Source: Rhopalosiphum padi (lineage: Eukaryota > Arthropoda > Insecta > Hemiptera > Aphididae). Taken from it: 64,000 bases of DNA. The position numbers and the translations under genes were made by a program. The stretch lies in NCBI RefSeq assembly GCF_020882245.1, contig NC_083598.1, positions 54,287,858 through 54,351,857 on the forward strand, read 5' to 3'. The notes beneath the pieces are model-generated. The model was not told the DNA's origin. It did not search any database and saw nothing but the letters and a program-made list of their open reading frames with translations. This document shows positions 1-12,850 of the stretch, in pieces (positions within the stretch are counted from its first letter, which is position 1; every line of letters begins with the position of its first letter).

Positions 1-2723
1 ATCTAAATGATCAAAAGACTGCAAAAAACTATTTAAACACATTACAAAATAAATCTGATAGAAATGATCGCTTTATCTTTTTGGAATCATTATATTTTAC
101 TGAATTTGGTCAATTAGATGATGCTTTACACTCTTTAAAAAATATTAGTAATTTATCAGCTGATGCAGATGCATTGCTACTATTTGGTAATGTATTATGG
201 AAACAAGGACAATTTTCTGAAGCTGGAAAATTATACTTGGAAGCTTCTCGGATTTCTCCCTATAGATGTGACTTAATTACAAAGTTAGGACATTATTACA
301 GAGAAATAAAACATTTACCTGTTGCCATGACTTGCTATGAAAAATCTGTGGTCCTGAATCCTGATGATGAAGAAAATGGTCTCGCTTTATCAGATGCATA
401 CCTTACATTATCAAAGTCAAAAGAACAAGAAGCATTGTTGGAGTATCTGAAAACATCAAAAAATGTGAAGTGGGCTTCTTTAAGATTAGGTCTTCACTAT
501 TTAAAATTAAACAAATACGAAGATGCTGTTGATAATTTTCAAATTGCTACTAAACATGATCCAAATAATGCAAACTATTATGAATGTCTAGGCGATGCTC
601 TTTTAGGACGAGAATCGCTCATTGGAGCAAAACTTACATACTCTAAATGTATAGAAATTGATCCTTCTCTTTTGTATCCAAAATTACAAATAGCTAAAAT
701 TGAATATCGTATTGGTCAAGTGGATTCTAGTATTCAATTATTTTACAAAATTGTCAACTCTTATTCTAATGATTTTATTGCATTATTCGATACAGCAAAA
801 ATGTTTATAGAACATGCCAAATCAATTTTTGTTTGTCAGGTACATGCGAGTTATGATTTATGCAAAAATGCTTGTGAATATTTGTACAAAGCATTACTGA
901 TCGATAACCGATATGCACTACTTTGGAAGTTGTTTGGAGATTTATGTTTGTTTATGACAGCGATGCCCGAAAAATTATCTTTTATTTATTTACCATCTAA
1001 TATATTTAACATGACTCAAGAAAATTATGAAGTGAAAGGCTTACAGCTGTATACTTATTCTAGGAGATGTTATTCACAAGCATTAAATATAACATCTAAA
1101 AAATTGCCTTTAAATCCTGCACAAAAATATATTTGGTACGATTTAGCCAAATGTTATTTGAAAAATGCATTGAACACAGATATTGATAAAAACGAACGAT
1201 TAGAATTTAAATCCAAGGCAGAACTAGCTATTAAAAAATGTTTATCATTAGATCCAAAAAACAAAGACTTTTGGAACACTATGGGAATAATTGAGGCTAT
1301 TGACGAGATCAAAAATGAACATTTGAGTTATAATTGTTTTGTTAAGTCTCTGGAAATTGAAATAAATGCAATTGCTTATAATAACTTAGCCATTAAATGT
1401 ATGATTCACAATGATGTAAATCTTGCTCAGGAAGCTTTTACATTGAGTCAACATATTGATCCAACACTTATAAATAGTTGGGTTGGGCAAAGTTTACTGA
1501 CTAGATTTGAAAATCCTATAAAATCTTCTGATTTGTTTTATCATTCAACTACATTAGGATTTCATGAAGAGAGTGTTTGTTATTTTACTGAAGCAAACAT
1601 AAAACACATTAATGCTGATACAGAAGTATTGATACCAACTCATCAAATTCATCATAATATTGATTTACTTGTTTGGCTTACATCTATAAATCCTAAGAAT
1701 TATTGGGCACAAAATGCACTGTCCATATTGTACAGATACTCTGGTATGTATAAAAATGCTATCAAGGCTGCTGAAAATGCTGAACAATATTGTACACCTG
1801 AAACACAAATATACATGCAAAGAAACATGGCTTTTAGTCTTCTTAAAGGAAAATGTTATCAAGAAGCTATAATAAAATATCAACAAATGAACTCAATTAA
1901 TTTATATGATAAGTTTGGAATGGCATTAGCACTTTATAAGACTGGTCAGTATCAAGAAGCATATGCTACTTATGAATCATTGACTGAAAATAAATCTGAT
2001 TTGAATATTGTGTCAACTGCTTTTCTTGCTATGGCTGCAATAGCTTTTAGTAATTATGAAGACTATGATAAAGCCACGACATTGTTCTTGAAGAGTATAC
2101 AAAGTAATACGGCTAATATCCAGGCACTGTTGGCAACATTTGCACTGGGTATTGTAACACGTAAAAGTAGTCTATCTAGAACTATCTTACAAGAATTGAT
2201 ATCACATAAGAGTGATCCTATATTTTTGAAAGATATTATTCGATTTGAAACATATTTCTATTACTTGAACCGTCAACCAAATATATCATTGAAATTAATC
2301 AGCCGTTGTGTTCATATTTATCCTGATAACGCTCATCTATGGGTTAACTTGGGTTTCATATTATTGAATTACTATATAGCCAATGAGTCCAAGCGTAAAA
2401 GAGGACTAGGTTCTCATATTTTTACATGCGCCACAGTTATCAGTCATAAAACTTGGGAACTCAAAAATGCATTAGTTCTGACTACCATTTGCAACTTGTT
2501 TGAAGGAGAATTGAAAACATGCCTACGAAACGTTTTAAAGGGAATTCATTTATACCCCACATCGTATGAACTTTGGACAGTTTTATTGAATGCCATATAC
2601 TGCCGGGGTAATATTGAAGATGCAAAGTTCATAAAAAGTCATATTAATTTTGTTGTAAACAATTTAAATCCTAATGACATTTTGAAATGTAATCTTTTAA
2701 AACTAGAAACTCATATTCCATAA
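1..2723 (+). CDS. TTC37: Superkiller complex protein 3 (SKI3/TTC37), C-terminal part, 5'-truncated by window edge
   Basis: The frame is open from base 3 (codon CTA) to TAA at 2721-2723, about 907 codons with no intron, so the true start lies left of the window. The TTG at 81 is not a start. The product is a chain of TPR-like helical pairs; clear units include the segment with KQGQFSEAGKLYLEASRISP and the next with LPVAMTCYEKSVVLNPDD. A central stretch (TLINSWVGQSLL, then DLFYHSTTLGFHEESVCYFT) matches the SKI3-specific region of animal TTC37 (known there as a CWIGQAL-like motif before a long TPR tail). In the family, SKI3 is the scaffold that holds the SKI2-type helicase and two SKI8/WDR61 copies and feeds mRNA to the cytoplasmic exosome. 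Full-length relatives are about 1200-1560 aa, so about 300-650 residues are missing. AATAAA signals sit at 2847-2852 and 2859-2864. Confidence 0.88.
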   Translation, partial: LNDQKTAKNYLNTLQNKSDRNDRFIFLESLYFTEFGQLDDALHSLKNISNLSADADALLLFGNVLWKQGQFSEAGKLYLEASRISPYRCDLITKLGHYYREIKHLPVAMTCYEKSVVLNPDDEENGLALSDAYLTLSKSKEQEALLEYLKTSKNVKWASLRLGLHYLKLNKYEDAVDNFQIATKHDPNNANYYECLGDALLGRESLIGAKLTYSKCIEIDPSLLYPKLQIAKIEYRIGQVDSSIQLFYKIVNSYSNDFIALFDTAKMFIEHAKSIFVCQVHASYDLCKNACEYLYKALLIDNRYALLWKLFGDLCLFMTAMPEKLSFIYLPSNIFNMTQENYEVKGLQLYTYSRRCYSQALNITSKKLPLNPAQKYIWYDLAKCYLKNALNTDIDKNERLEFKSKAELAIKKCLSLDPKNKDFWNTMGIIEAIDEIKNEHLSYNCFVKSLEIEINAIAYNNLAIKCMIHNDVNLAQEAFTLSQHIDPTLINSWVGQSLLTRFENPIKSSDLFYHSTTLGFHEESVCYFTEANIKHINADTEVLIPTHQIHHNIDLLVWLTSINPKNYWAQNALSILYRYSGMYKNAIKAAENAEQYCTPETQIYMQRNMAFSLLKGKCYQEAIIKYQQMNSINLYDKFGMALALYKTGQYQEAYATYESLTENKSDLNIVSTAFLAMAAIAFSNYEDYDKATTLFLKSIQSNTANIQALLATFALGIVTRKSSLSRTILQELISHKSDPIFLKDIIRFETYFYYLNRQPNISLKLISRCVHIYPDNAHLWVNLGFILLNYYIANESKRKRGLGSHIFTCATVISHKTWELKNALVLTTICNLFEGELKTCLRNVLKGIHLYPTSYELWTVLLNAIYCRGNIEDAKFIKSHINFVVNNLNPNDILKCNLLKLETHIP

Positions 2724-3692
2724 CATTGATATCATATTATGTAAATTTAGTTTATTAATTATTCATACCTAACTATAATTACAATATTTAATATTTTAAC
2801 ATAATACTATTTATAATTTTTTTTTCATGTACACCATTTATTGTTTAATAAAAAAATTAATAAATAATGTGAGGCTATTAATAAGTATACCTAATATCCT
2901 AATAATTATTTTTGATTAAATTTACTAATTTTTTTTCTCAAATATTTAAAACATTTTTATGTTTTTATATTTAATATTTGTCCTGACTGTTCTAAATATT
3001 GGATTTTGAAAAATAAACATATATGCTTGAAAAAAATTATAACACTCAATCATTAGATCATTCAAACTTTGCAAGTTCTATATAAATTTGTTCAGTAAAT
3101 TTGAATTATTTATCAATTACAATGGCAAACAAATATTTAAAATGTTCATGATTTTTCTGTATATTTGATATATCTCAGTTTGCAATTAGCTAATAGAACA
3201 AGGGAAGTCTTTTTTTTTTATTAATTTTGACATTCTCTAAAAAACTAGGTGCCAACCTTTTTGATAAATTAACTTAATCTAAGAATAGAAAATATAATTT
3301 ATAAAACAATAGGATCATAGCAATTTTATTATTATTTAAATGTTTTTGCTTCATTAATTGCATCATCGATTATAATTTATAATGAATAGTTGCACTATAA
3401 GCATACCAAACTGTAGCCAACATTGATGTGTTAATAAAGTCAATTCTTAAATAATAATGTTATATTACTGTATGTATGATGTAGGTATATTACAGTTGAC
3501 TACATAGGTACATAAGTACCTACTTAACGTCATAATTACAATTGTAAAACACGTTTGTTTTCATCCTGTTTCAGACAATACTATCTTTAAATACGTTAGA
3601 TCGCTGATAATATATAATATGCCTAACATATATTTCAAAGAGTATTCATAAGTCTTCGCTTTGGAGTAAGTTCATTAAAATTTAAACTATTT
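2724..3692. other. 3'UTR of SKI3 and intergenic spacer
   Basis: AT-rich sequence holding the SKI3 3'UTR (two AATAAA signals near 2850) and the promoter region of the next gene. No open frame with protein-like content. Nothing else seen. Confidence 0.5.
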
Positions 3693-6625
3693 ATGGAAAC
3701 CTGGGGTAATTGGACATTTAGTAATGAAAACGAAGATTTGTTGGCCAAAGTGTTGAACAAGTTTGCCTCGGATCAATGCAGTTTAGATACGCCGAAAAAA
3801 GTTCTTTTGTCATCCTTTGCCGCTTCATCGAAAGTATGTAAATACTTATGTCACAAATCACAATATAGATTAATATGTATTGTTGCAAAAGACATGGACC
3901 AATTGCGCCTATCATAAAATTTTTGATTAGGGTCAGTATACCAATTGCGCTTATATAACACTTACTAAAATATTTGAAAATTAAAACTTATTTATTGATC
4001 AATTTATTACTGGTTAAAGTGACAAGGTATAATATATTTTATAACCAGGGCTCGGAACCCTAATCTGTTAATTGTTGTGGCGCACTTTAATAGTCTATAT
4101 ATAATATGGCATAGGTAGACTGCACGTAAGCGGCGCGTCGCACTCGTTTAAACTAGAAATCGTAAAATTTCATAACACTGTATTCTGTATTATTGATATT
4201 ATGATTATTAAAATTTGCAAAAAAAACAGAATGTATACTATTACTATTGTAAAAAAATGTGACTTGTAACTTTAATTTTTTTTTTTAATGATTTTATTAT
4301 ATAATATTATGTATTAATACTCACAAAAAAATTGGTTAGTGTTTTCATTTATTTCATAATAATTGTAACTAACTAATACATTTTCCTTGGGTAGTGTAAA
4401 ATATTTTGAGCGCAATTGGTAAACTACCGTTACAAATAATAGATGATACGTAAAATATAATATTATATAGTGATTACCAACGATTAAACGCTTTTAAATT
4501 TTTAGATTCAAAATAATAAAATAGTTTCATATTTTATTTATTAGGAACATTTCCGTGTGCATTATACATATTTATATATTTATAGACTGTACAAGTTGAA
4601 ATCCTCAGTTCGAGCAGTGACGACAGCGATATTGACGGAGACTTTAACGCCGTTCAGACTTATTTTCCGAAATTGTCTACAGACATATCAAATGGAGAAC
4701 CTAAATCTACAACAGTTGTCGTCGAAGATTTGCAATTACAGTCTGCCTGTACCAGTGTCACCTTGAGAAATTTTAACGACGAATCGTCCTTCCTGCCGAG
4801 TCAACCGCAGTGCAAGTTTATACAATTGCCAATGACATAATAATTATTAATAATATTTTTTGGTTATAATGATTATTATGTCAATATACGCTTTCAAAAT
4901 GCATATTATATTACACACCTCTTATATTGGGGTTTTCCGAAGTTAAATTTTATCCGCTAAATATTTATACTTTAGAATTCACCAATTCACGTTATAACTT
5001 TATATTATATTAGTTACCTAGTACCTATATACTACAAACTACTGTATCTAAATCTTCGATGTTTAAGCATTCCACTTCTAAATAGGAATATAGGATAGAT
5101 AAATGTTATTGTCTGTAATAACTAAATGTTTTTTATAGCTCTGTTTATTAATTTTGGAGAAAGTATCAAATATCTAATTCTAATGTTAAAACAGTCCTTC
5201 CTGTGGTTTAGTGGTTATGTGTCGATATCATCGAACCACACGAAAAAAATAATAATATTTGAGAAACATAATATTAAGTTATACGTACATGTTAAATTGT
5301 TAAATATAACATATAATAACTTATAATAATGACTAACATATTGACGTCTTACAATAGGTATATACTAGGTAGTCCAACTACTTCAATTTAAGTATTTAAG
5401 GAAAAATCGTGGTGCTTAAATTGTTGGACACATAAAGCGTATACGTATCCGATTTTTTCGATTCTGAGTTTTATTTCTATAATTGATTCTGCTGCAGATA
5501 ATGAATTGTTGTGATGATTATATTTTTGTAATTGTATACTATATTATACGCTTGGTCTTTTAATTATTAGTATATTATAGTATTTATCGTGTTATACTCG
5601 AGTTCCTATTATAACTTTTGGATAGGTTGGTTATAAATATAAATTATTTATGTTTTTATAGTGGAAGACCCGCACGAAAACACTATAAAAAAAATCGTTG
5701 AAATATTAAACGCTGGAGACTATGACGAGGAAGAGTTGTTTTTGGTACTACAGACAGAGCTTAGAAACCGAAAAGATGTGTTGGAGATAATCGGAGATGT
5801 GTGGCCGGAAATTGTCACGGATAGGGCTCGCCATGGTTTTTGCGAAGCACTTGTCAAAACAGACGTAAGGCCACAAATCATTTGTGAACATATATATTTA
5901 CCTTGGGTATGTACCAAATAAAATAAAACTAATACTTTTAAATTAGTATGCTTTATTAAATGTGCACATTAGTGTTTTAGAGTTGTAAGATTTTAGATTA
6001 CAAAAATAAGTATACAGCAGTCGGAAGTTTAGTGAAATTATTTTTTTCAGTTCGAAACACGTGAGTCAAATTTGACTGGGTTCGTCGAAAGTTTGTCCAA
6101 ACTGATTGTCCACTTTTCAGAATATGCTTGCAAGTTCTTTCTTGTCAAATTATTGATAGACAGAGAATCGATTCTAGTTAAACACTTGAATTGGCTGGTG
6201 AACATTATGCAGTCTCTCGACCAACAACATTGGTGTATTCTTTTAAAGTAAATCGATTTGAAAATTATTGTCTATTGATTTAATTATTATTATGATTAGT
6301 ATTATATTATAATACTGTTATTGGTTCATTCAGCGAATACATACATTACTGTGATGGTCTGGATCAGTATCAAATACCAGTTTTGTTACACTTGGTGAAT
6401 AATTGCCAACAAATCCTTAACAACGGAGACGCCGAACATCTGATTGGGTTATGCAGAAACGCAGCCTATAAACATTCCACAAACAGAGACTTTGGATTAT
6501 TGTTAGTGTCCGTAATCAGAGCAATTGATTTAAACAAATTTTTACCGGAAATGACGACCATATGCGAACAACTCAAAGGTGTTTCGAAGTTTATGATCAT
6601 GAAAGCTTTAAAGGATACAAAATAA
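3693..6625 (+). CDS. FANCE: Fanconi anaemia group E-like protein (FANCE C-terminal domain)
   Basis: Coding blocks: 3693-3833 (ATG start, donor GTATGT), 4586-4840, 5662-5906 (donor GTATGT), 6051-6247 (donor GTAAAT), 6334-6625 (TAA). The last three join in frame. From the PWFETRESN region to the end, the protein is a string of short helical repeats with the spacing of the FANCE C-terminal domain, including STNRDFGLLLVSVIRAID and GVSKFMIMKALKD, which line up with the human segments ending in YAKLMLTVMTKY and TTFLRKSLKAALKH. FANCE bridges FANCC and FANCD2 in the Fanconi core complex that directs FANCD2/FANCI monoubiquitination during interstrand cross-link repair. The N-terminal block is acidic and serine-rich (SSSSDDSDIDGDF). 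Block 2 runs into an in-frame TAA at 4838-4840, and the join to block 3 needs a phase-1 donor that I could not place with confidence, so either a weak internal donor or a missed small exon is used. The AATAAA at 6621-6626 overlaps the stop. The family call is moderate. Confidence 0.6.
3898..4430. mobile_element. Inverted-repeat transposon relic in FANCE-like intron 1
   Basis: The motif ACCAATTGCGCY occurs at 3898-3909 and 3940-3951 and in reverse complement at 4409-4420, with further similarity beyond it (AAAATATTT ahead of or behind the motif). Repeats in direct order at one end and inverted at the other suggest a short non-autonomous DNA element with subterminal repeats. No open frame inside. 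Boundaries are approximate. Confidence 0.45.
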
Positions 6626-9346
6626 ATCAAAATCATATCATATCAATCTAATCATATAATCTACATATAGTATAATTTATTGTTAAATTAAAATGTTTTT
6701 ATTATGTTAAAATTTAATTACATTTAGGTATATATGTCATATGTGTATATTAATTGTTTTTGTGATCATATCCAGAAATAGATTGTAGGTATACATGTAT
6801 GTATATGTAGCTTAGATTATTGCTTAGATCGCAGAACTATAACGTATTAAAAGTTTAGTATACCTACCTAAGAAAATTTTGTTTATGGTTAAACTTTTAT
6901 TTTTTCATTGTTGATCGCTATCTACAACTATTAGTCTGATGACAACCCACGAGTAAACAATCGATACAGATAATGATCAATGATAAAACCATAATATGCG
7001 TATTTACAGAGGGGGGTTAGTGGGCACTGGCCCCCCGGTGTACTGCGCTTGAAAAAAAGTTAATAGAAAAAATAAAGGTGATGCTATTCGTACAGATTTT
7101 TGAGGAATGGTAAACTCCTAAACATTTAGGTAATCCTCTACAAAATAATATAATACCTAATAAAAAAATATGGCTATTTTGTTTGGATGCAAAGCAAAAA
7201 CTAATGGTATATAATTTTGATTCTTAAAACTATGAATAGTAAATAATTGCAGAAAATATTTTGTACAATAATTAAATGTACCGTCTAATATGTATAATTA
7301 AGATCAGCTGTATTTAGTTATGATCATTTTTAGCTTTTTGAGCTTTTCAATTCAAAAATGTTAGTGTATAGGATATTACCACTATTTACCAGAAAACACC
7401 CGTCGGCTGTTGCTATTTTAAAAATGCCAATAATTGTATTGCGCATGCGCATATTGACGGACATATCATTTTGAAAATCCTCTTCCGAAAACCCCATATC
7501 AAATACTCTGTATAGAATATTTGCCCATATATCAATCTGAAATCATTGAACTGAAATATTTCGTGTCACTTTTAAAAAGAAACACTCAAACACACTGTAG
7601 AATCGTTAGACCAATACAGGCAATACACCATTGCTAAGTATACCTAATATCGTCCTAATCTAAAATAAGTAAAATAGGTATATAGTTTGTAAATTGTTTT
7701 AATAAAATAAATATAATATTTATTTCAATAATTAGACACTACCACAATGGAAACATTATATTATTCAATTTCATAGGTATCCATAATCACGAATAAATAA
7801 AATGAAAATTTACAGCACCTAAGACTTAATGATTGTTTTACTAAAATATATTTGTCAACAGTTACTTTTATAAATTTTTAAGGGGATTAAATTAATTAAA
7901 AATAGGTACATAACTGCTTATTGTGCCGTATTTGTTTGATATATATTTTGTAATATTTGATTCTTGAAGTATTTTTTTTTTTTTTTACTGATATTATGTA
8001 CGTATTACTTAAAGTTTGCCAATTTGGGATTTTAACTTTTAACTGCAATAAAAATTTCTATTATCTTTTCAATAACATTCAGCAGTTTATTGTTAACGAG
8101 TACCTAAGCAACAAATAGTTGTTAACAGAAACAATGTGTTATAAATGATATAATATTATACCTAAACTATATAATAGGGGCTTGCAATGGCGGCATTTCA
8201 GTTTTATAATAGGGATGCCAAAATTTAAGCAGGCAAATTTTTTTTTTGTCAGGCCACTTTTAAAAATAGAAGATACAGTCAATACAGATATGGTTTATGT
8301 GTAAGTCGCTTGTATGAGGTTAAATTCTTGAAGGGTATATTTTAATGAATTCAAATTATTCATTAATAATTTATTTGCCTTTTGGTATAGATCCTAAAAT
8401 ATTTAGTATAGGTACTTACATTTAATCAATGCAATTTATTCCAAATTAAATTAATAAATTAAATTTATTTAATAACATATTATAATAAATAATAATAGGT
8501 ACTATATTCCATACAAAATACATTAGTATTTTAAAATTAATTATGCTATTCTAGCTTATACCTTCTAGTTTTTATTTTAGAAAATGTATCTACTGCTTTG
8601 GTTAATCAATGATCATAGACGTTCGAGTATAGTTCATGCTATAATCTAATAAGATAAGAATCTAAAAATAATAAATATTATACATTATTATTTATTACCC
8701 ATCTACATACATAATAACATTATACTATATATTTATATTTTATACCTACGCATTACATAACAATTAATAATATATTTTAATTTTTTACTCATGGGCCATA
8801 GGCCATCGCCCGTGCGCTGTCAGCGCATTGTAAATTTTAATCCAAGCCAATAAGACTCTGAAAAAAATAAAGGAGCCATAGTATACCCTGCGCCCCCCCC
8901 CCAAATGGCGCTCATGGGGGATTAGGGTCTGGCATAAATCGATCCTTGTGTTTGCACACCACTTTCAGCGCCTTGAAGTGAGGAAAGTGAAAATTATATC
9001 ATCAAAAATTCAATAAGAGAGGAGGTAATTTAAAAGTGTCTAGAAATTTGTCACCTGAAGGAAAAAATCCTTTGTAAGGTCCTTGACAGTGTTTTTTGTA
9101 TGCAAAACAATAGGGTGAGTCAAAGAATAAAGAAGAATTCAAATTGATACAAAAATAATAATATTAAGAAGAGCAAGAGAATATATTATGGATCTGGATC
9201 AGGCTTACTATACTATTAAATATTAATGCTTTCAATACATAATATAAATTAATATATTTAAAAAACATTAGCTTTTTTATTTACAATGATCTTATAAGTT
9301 ATATTAATTATAACAACATAATAATAAACAAAAATCTAAGTATTTA
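6626..9346. other. Intergenic region with transposon fragments
   Basis: Between the convergent FANCE-like and archease genes. AT-rich, with two GC-rich patches (7011-7048, a G-tract followed by a C-tract, and 8888-8925, a C-tract followed by GGCGCTCATG) of the type often seen at ends of aphid transposon relics. No supported gene. Confidence 0.4.
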
Positions 9347-11103
9347 TTAAATATCCAAAATTACAAACACTTCACATTTTCCTTCATTTTCGTGTATCTG
9401 CATATTTGAAAATGTTATAGCTTTAATTTCTGTACCTTGAGGATGTTTTCCAAGTTGAAACTCTTCTCCGAAGCCTTTAGCTTTAATTTTAAATGTTGTT
9501 GTGTCAAATTCTTCTATTTGTACTTTCTAAATAAAAATATTACACAATAATTATACATAGCACAGTAATTGAAAATTTTCAAATTTTCAAAACAACTGGA
9601 CTAAATAGCTTACTCTAGCAATATAATTAGGTTCAGCACTAAAAATGAACAACAATTCATCAAGAAAATTATACAAAAGAGTCATCATGTCGTGACCCTC
9701 AACTTCTATGTCATATGACTCTTTCATTTCAATGTAATCCACCTCTGTCATGTAATGAAACATAGCATTGGCACATTGTTCAAATGCTTCAGATAAAGTA
9801 TTTCCCCATGCATGTATTCTACAATAATAAAAAAAATATTTATAATCTTAAATTGTTGTTATTTGACATTTGTAAGTATAATCTAATGCAGGGGTCTTAA
9901 ACTTAATTTTTATTATAAAAATAAGATTTATCGCAACCCAAAAACAGGTTGCGACTTGTGACCCACTGGTTGAAGACTACTGATCTAATATATATTTTTA
10001 ATTTAATACTTACTGAATATCTGCTGTATGGTCCAAATCTGAAACAAACATGTTGATTAGATAAAATTTAATTATATTGTAATTTAAAACCAATATTATT
10101 ACTGTAATAACTTAATGAAACAATTATAAAATGTTTTAAGGTACCTAATAAGGAAATGCATGACTAGTTTCTTTTAAAATTACAACAATTGTCTGGTAAT
10201 GAATTAAAAGGAAGAATGGAAATAAAAGGATATAAAGTACTGATACCTCTTAACTTTTATACTCTTTAATAATTTTAGTTAGATATTAAATTATCAAAAT
10301 GTCTACAGTTCTATCACAAATGTAATTAATTTGTATTATTTAATCAAGTTAAATACTATTTTAAATAATATAATAAAAACAATTTTTAATTCTTTAAAAA
10401 AAATACTACTTCACATTTGGCAATGTTCAATATACAATATAATATAGACGATAGAATAATTTAAACCTAAATGTGTATGATAAATCTTTTTACTTGAAAA
10501 CTTACTCATTTTTAAAACTAATAACAGTAATAACAAACTAATTATGATTTTTTATCTTATAAAATATAGTAATTGACATGGCTCATCCTAAATGGTAGGT
10601 ATTAACTATGAATTGTAATGTTGTTTAATTATTTTTTTTATTCGGTTTAATAAAATTTTTGATATATCTTAATACTTGCTAATATTTAAAAATTCAATAA
10701 ATAACTATTTAAAAAAAATCAAATGATGAATTGTAGTGTAAAATATAAAACTTTTTTTTTCTTGAAAAATTGAGTACAATAGCTAGAAACTTCCTTTCTA
10801 AAAACACTATTTTCTTTTAAAAGGAGTAATATACATTTAATTTTTCTGTAAAAATAAATTAGCAATAAATAAGAATAAACAATGGCTATATATAATACAT
10901 AAAATATATGTGATCTAATTATTTAAAATTATAGTTTTTTTTATGTTCTACTTTAGTATTGATTAAAGAAAAAATTAGTACACAAACTAACTTACATTTG
11001 TGATCTAACCATAACTAGGTATATTACAAAAACATATTTGATAGGCCTCACATTCATATTTGCATTCCGGTAAATTCCAGTCTTCTTCTTTAATGTCACC
11101 CAT
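9347..11103 (-). CDS. ZBTB8OS: Archease (tRNA-splicing ligase RTCB cofactor), 153 aa
   Basis: Four coding exons on the minus strand: 11052-11103, 10014-10038 (25 nt), 9614-9818, 9347-9526. All junctions are GT-AG and the phases agree (1, 2, 0). The total is 462 nt, or 153 aa plus stop. The joined N-terminus reads ...KYEYLDHTADIQIHAWG, the archease signature; D20 and D24 match the acidic residues that coordinate metal. Later come EAFEQCANAMFHYM, GKHPQGTEIKAIT and a C-terminal VFVILDI whose aspartate is also conserved. Archease lets the RTCB ligase be guanylated repeatedly, serving tRNA exon ligation and XBP1 mRNA splicing in the unfolded-protein response. The start ATG at 11103 gives the usual short leader and no upstream in-frame ATG was seen nearby. 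AATAAA (as TTTATT, 9343-9348) overlaps the stop codon. A small hAT-like element sits in intron 2. Confidence 0.92.
9889..9982. mobile_element. 94-bp hAT-like MITE in archease intron 2
   Basis: Begins CAGGGGTCTTAAAC and ends with the inverse of CAGTAGTCTTCAACC, so the termini are imperfect inverted repeats. Flanks are ATCTAATG (9881-9888) and ATCTAATA (9983-9990), a 7/8 match to an 8-bp target duplication, the hAT hallmark. An internal CGCAACCC / GGTTGCG pair forms a stem. Confidence 0.6.
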
Positions 11104-12850
11104 GTCAAAATATGAATTTAATATAATATATTATTTTTCAATGTAGTACAAACTAACACATTATTTTAGATAATATAAAAATTATTTTAAAATATATTTT
11201 GTCATGTACTAGAATACCTACGAATTATGAATTATTTGTATTTTATATTTTATCAAGTTGATAAGTTAAGTTATCAATACCTAACAGTATCATAATTCTG
11301 TTATCGCATTAAAAAAACTACGTGATATACGTGGTGAACGGTCACATAGATCCCTCGACAGCTAGATCTCAGTGACTAACTGACGCAAGAGGATCCAATT
11401 GACGCGAGATTAAAATGACGCGACGCATGAGGATCTAATTGTCGGGGGATTAAAATAATCATAAGGATTTTACAAATTAATTAATTTTGTAATTAGTATT
11501 ATTAATTTTTAATTATCAATGTATTTAAATGCTTTTACGACTTTACGTTATTACATCATAGTAACACTAATATAACAGTTGTTATCTAGCATAAACCATA
11601 TAATTTTTGTTTAATACTTTAATAGACAATTAAAAAATATTTTCTATTATAACCTAATGTTTTAATAATACACGCATAAATAATTTCATAAATAAAGCTT
11701 TCATAATGTTAGGTTTTGTTTATACATCTAATAAAAAATTAAAATTTAGTAACTGAAGTTACTGAACATTTCAATTCTCAGTTAAAATAGCCATAACTCA
11801 TGTCTGGTCACCATCTTATGTTTTTTTATATTAATCAGAATAGTACCTATATAACTATTAGTACAACTATATAACTATAGCTACTATTATATTATTATTA
11901 TTGCTTAAAAGTTTTAACTTTATTCATATTCTCACTCCCAGTCTCAGAGGTTAGTCGTAAGTCCAGTGGCGCCGATCTATATATTTCATGTTAGGGGAAA
12001 AAAATGCTGGTGTTAGACCCACCTAATACTAAAAAAATGTTTAGTTAGTAACGTTCGAATGGTACTATATTTAATTCTAACTATATACATACAAGATAGG
12101 TACTGTATAACAAACTATTTTTGATTATCGCCCACCCACCCATAAATATTTCTGTGGAATTTTCCCTAGTTCATACCCGTGTTCGGCGCTATACTGTTAG
12201 TACATATACCAAATTTGAATATTGACAAAACTGTATATTTTAACGAAAAATAACGATTATATAGGTATAATTATCTATTTTGTTTTAAGTTATAACAAAA
12301 ATATTATTTAAAGACACCAATTCGTGTATTATTATTAACACTAACAGAGAAGTATTCAAAATATTATTTAGATTAGTTTTAAGCTGTTTATGCCATACAT
12401 TTATTAACACCTGCAGTGGCGGCTCGTCAGGGGTCTTTGAGATGGCGAACTCACCATAAAAAAAGGTAGTAAAGCAATAAAAAAGTTTGAAGAAAATTGT
12501 AGTACCTATAATTTAATATTTTTGTCTATTTGGAAAATAATTATGATGGTTTACGATATTAATATTGATTATTGATAATATTATAATATTTTTACATTAA
12601 TAATGAGAAGACGGGTGTCATTCAATAATAATACGGGCGAAAAATATCGATAACAACAACTAATTACTAATTTATGCGATGCCAATGGCAGAAACTTTGA
12701 AAGAGTCTAGTCTCAATGTCCTGTACAACATTTATACAATATCTACCCCGCCCTCCGCCTTGCAAATAAAATTTGTAAGTACATAATTGAATCTCTCGAA
12801 CGGCAGACTCCCGAATAAATTTAAATGTCTGGCTAATAATAATAATATTA
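11104..12850. other. Intergenic region upstream of archease, with repeat debris
   Basis: No supported gene. Around 11390-11460 two copies of a GAGGATCYAATTGWCG motif lie about 43 bp apart. CAGTGGC-type sequences that resemble hAT/MITE ends occur near 11965 (CAGTGGCGCCGATC) and 12415 (CAGTGGCGGCTCGTC), but I found no matching partner end for either. Confidence 0.35.

Noticed and set aside
12415..12435. CAGTGGCGGCTCGTC as a transposon end
   Set aside because: It looks like a hAT-type terminus, but I found no inverted partner or target duplication within a reasonable distance.
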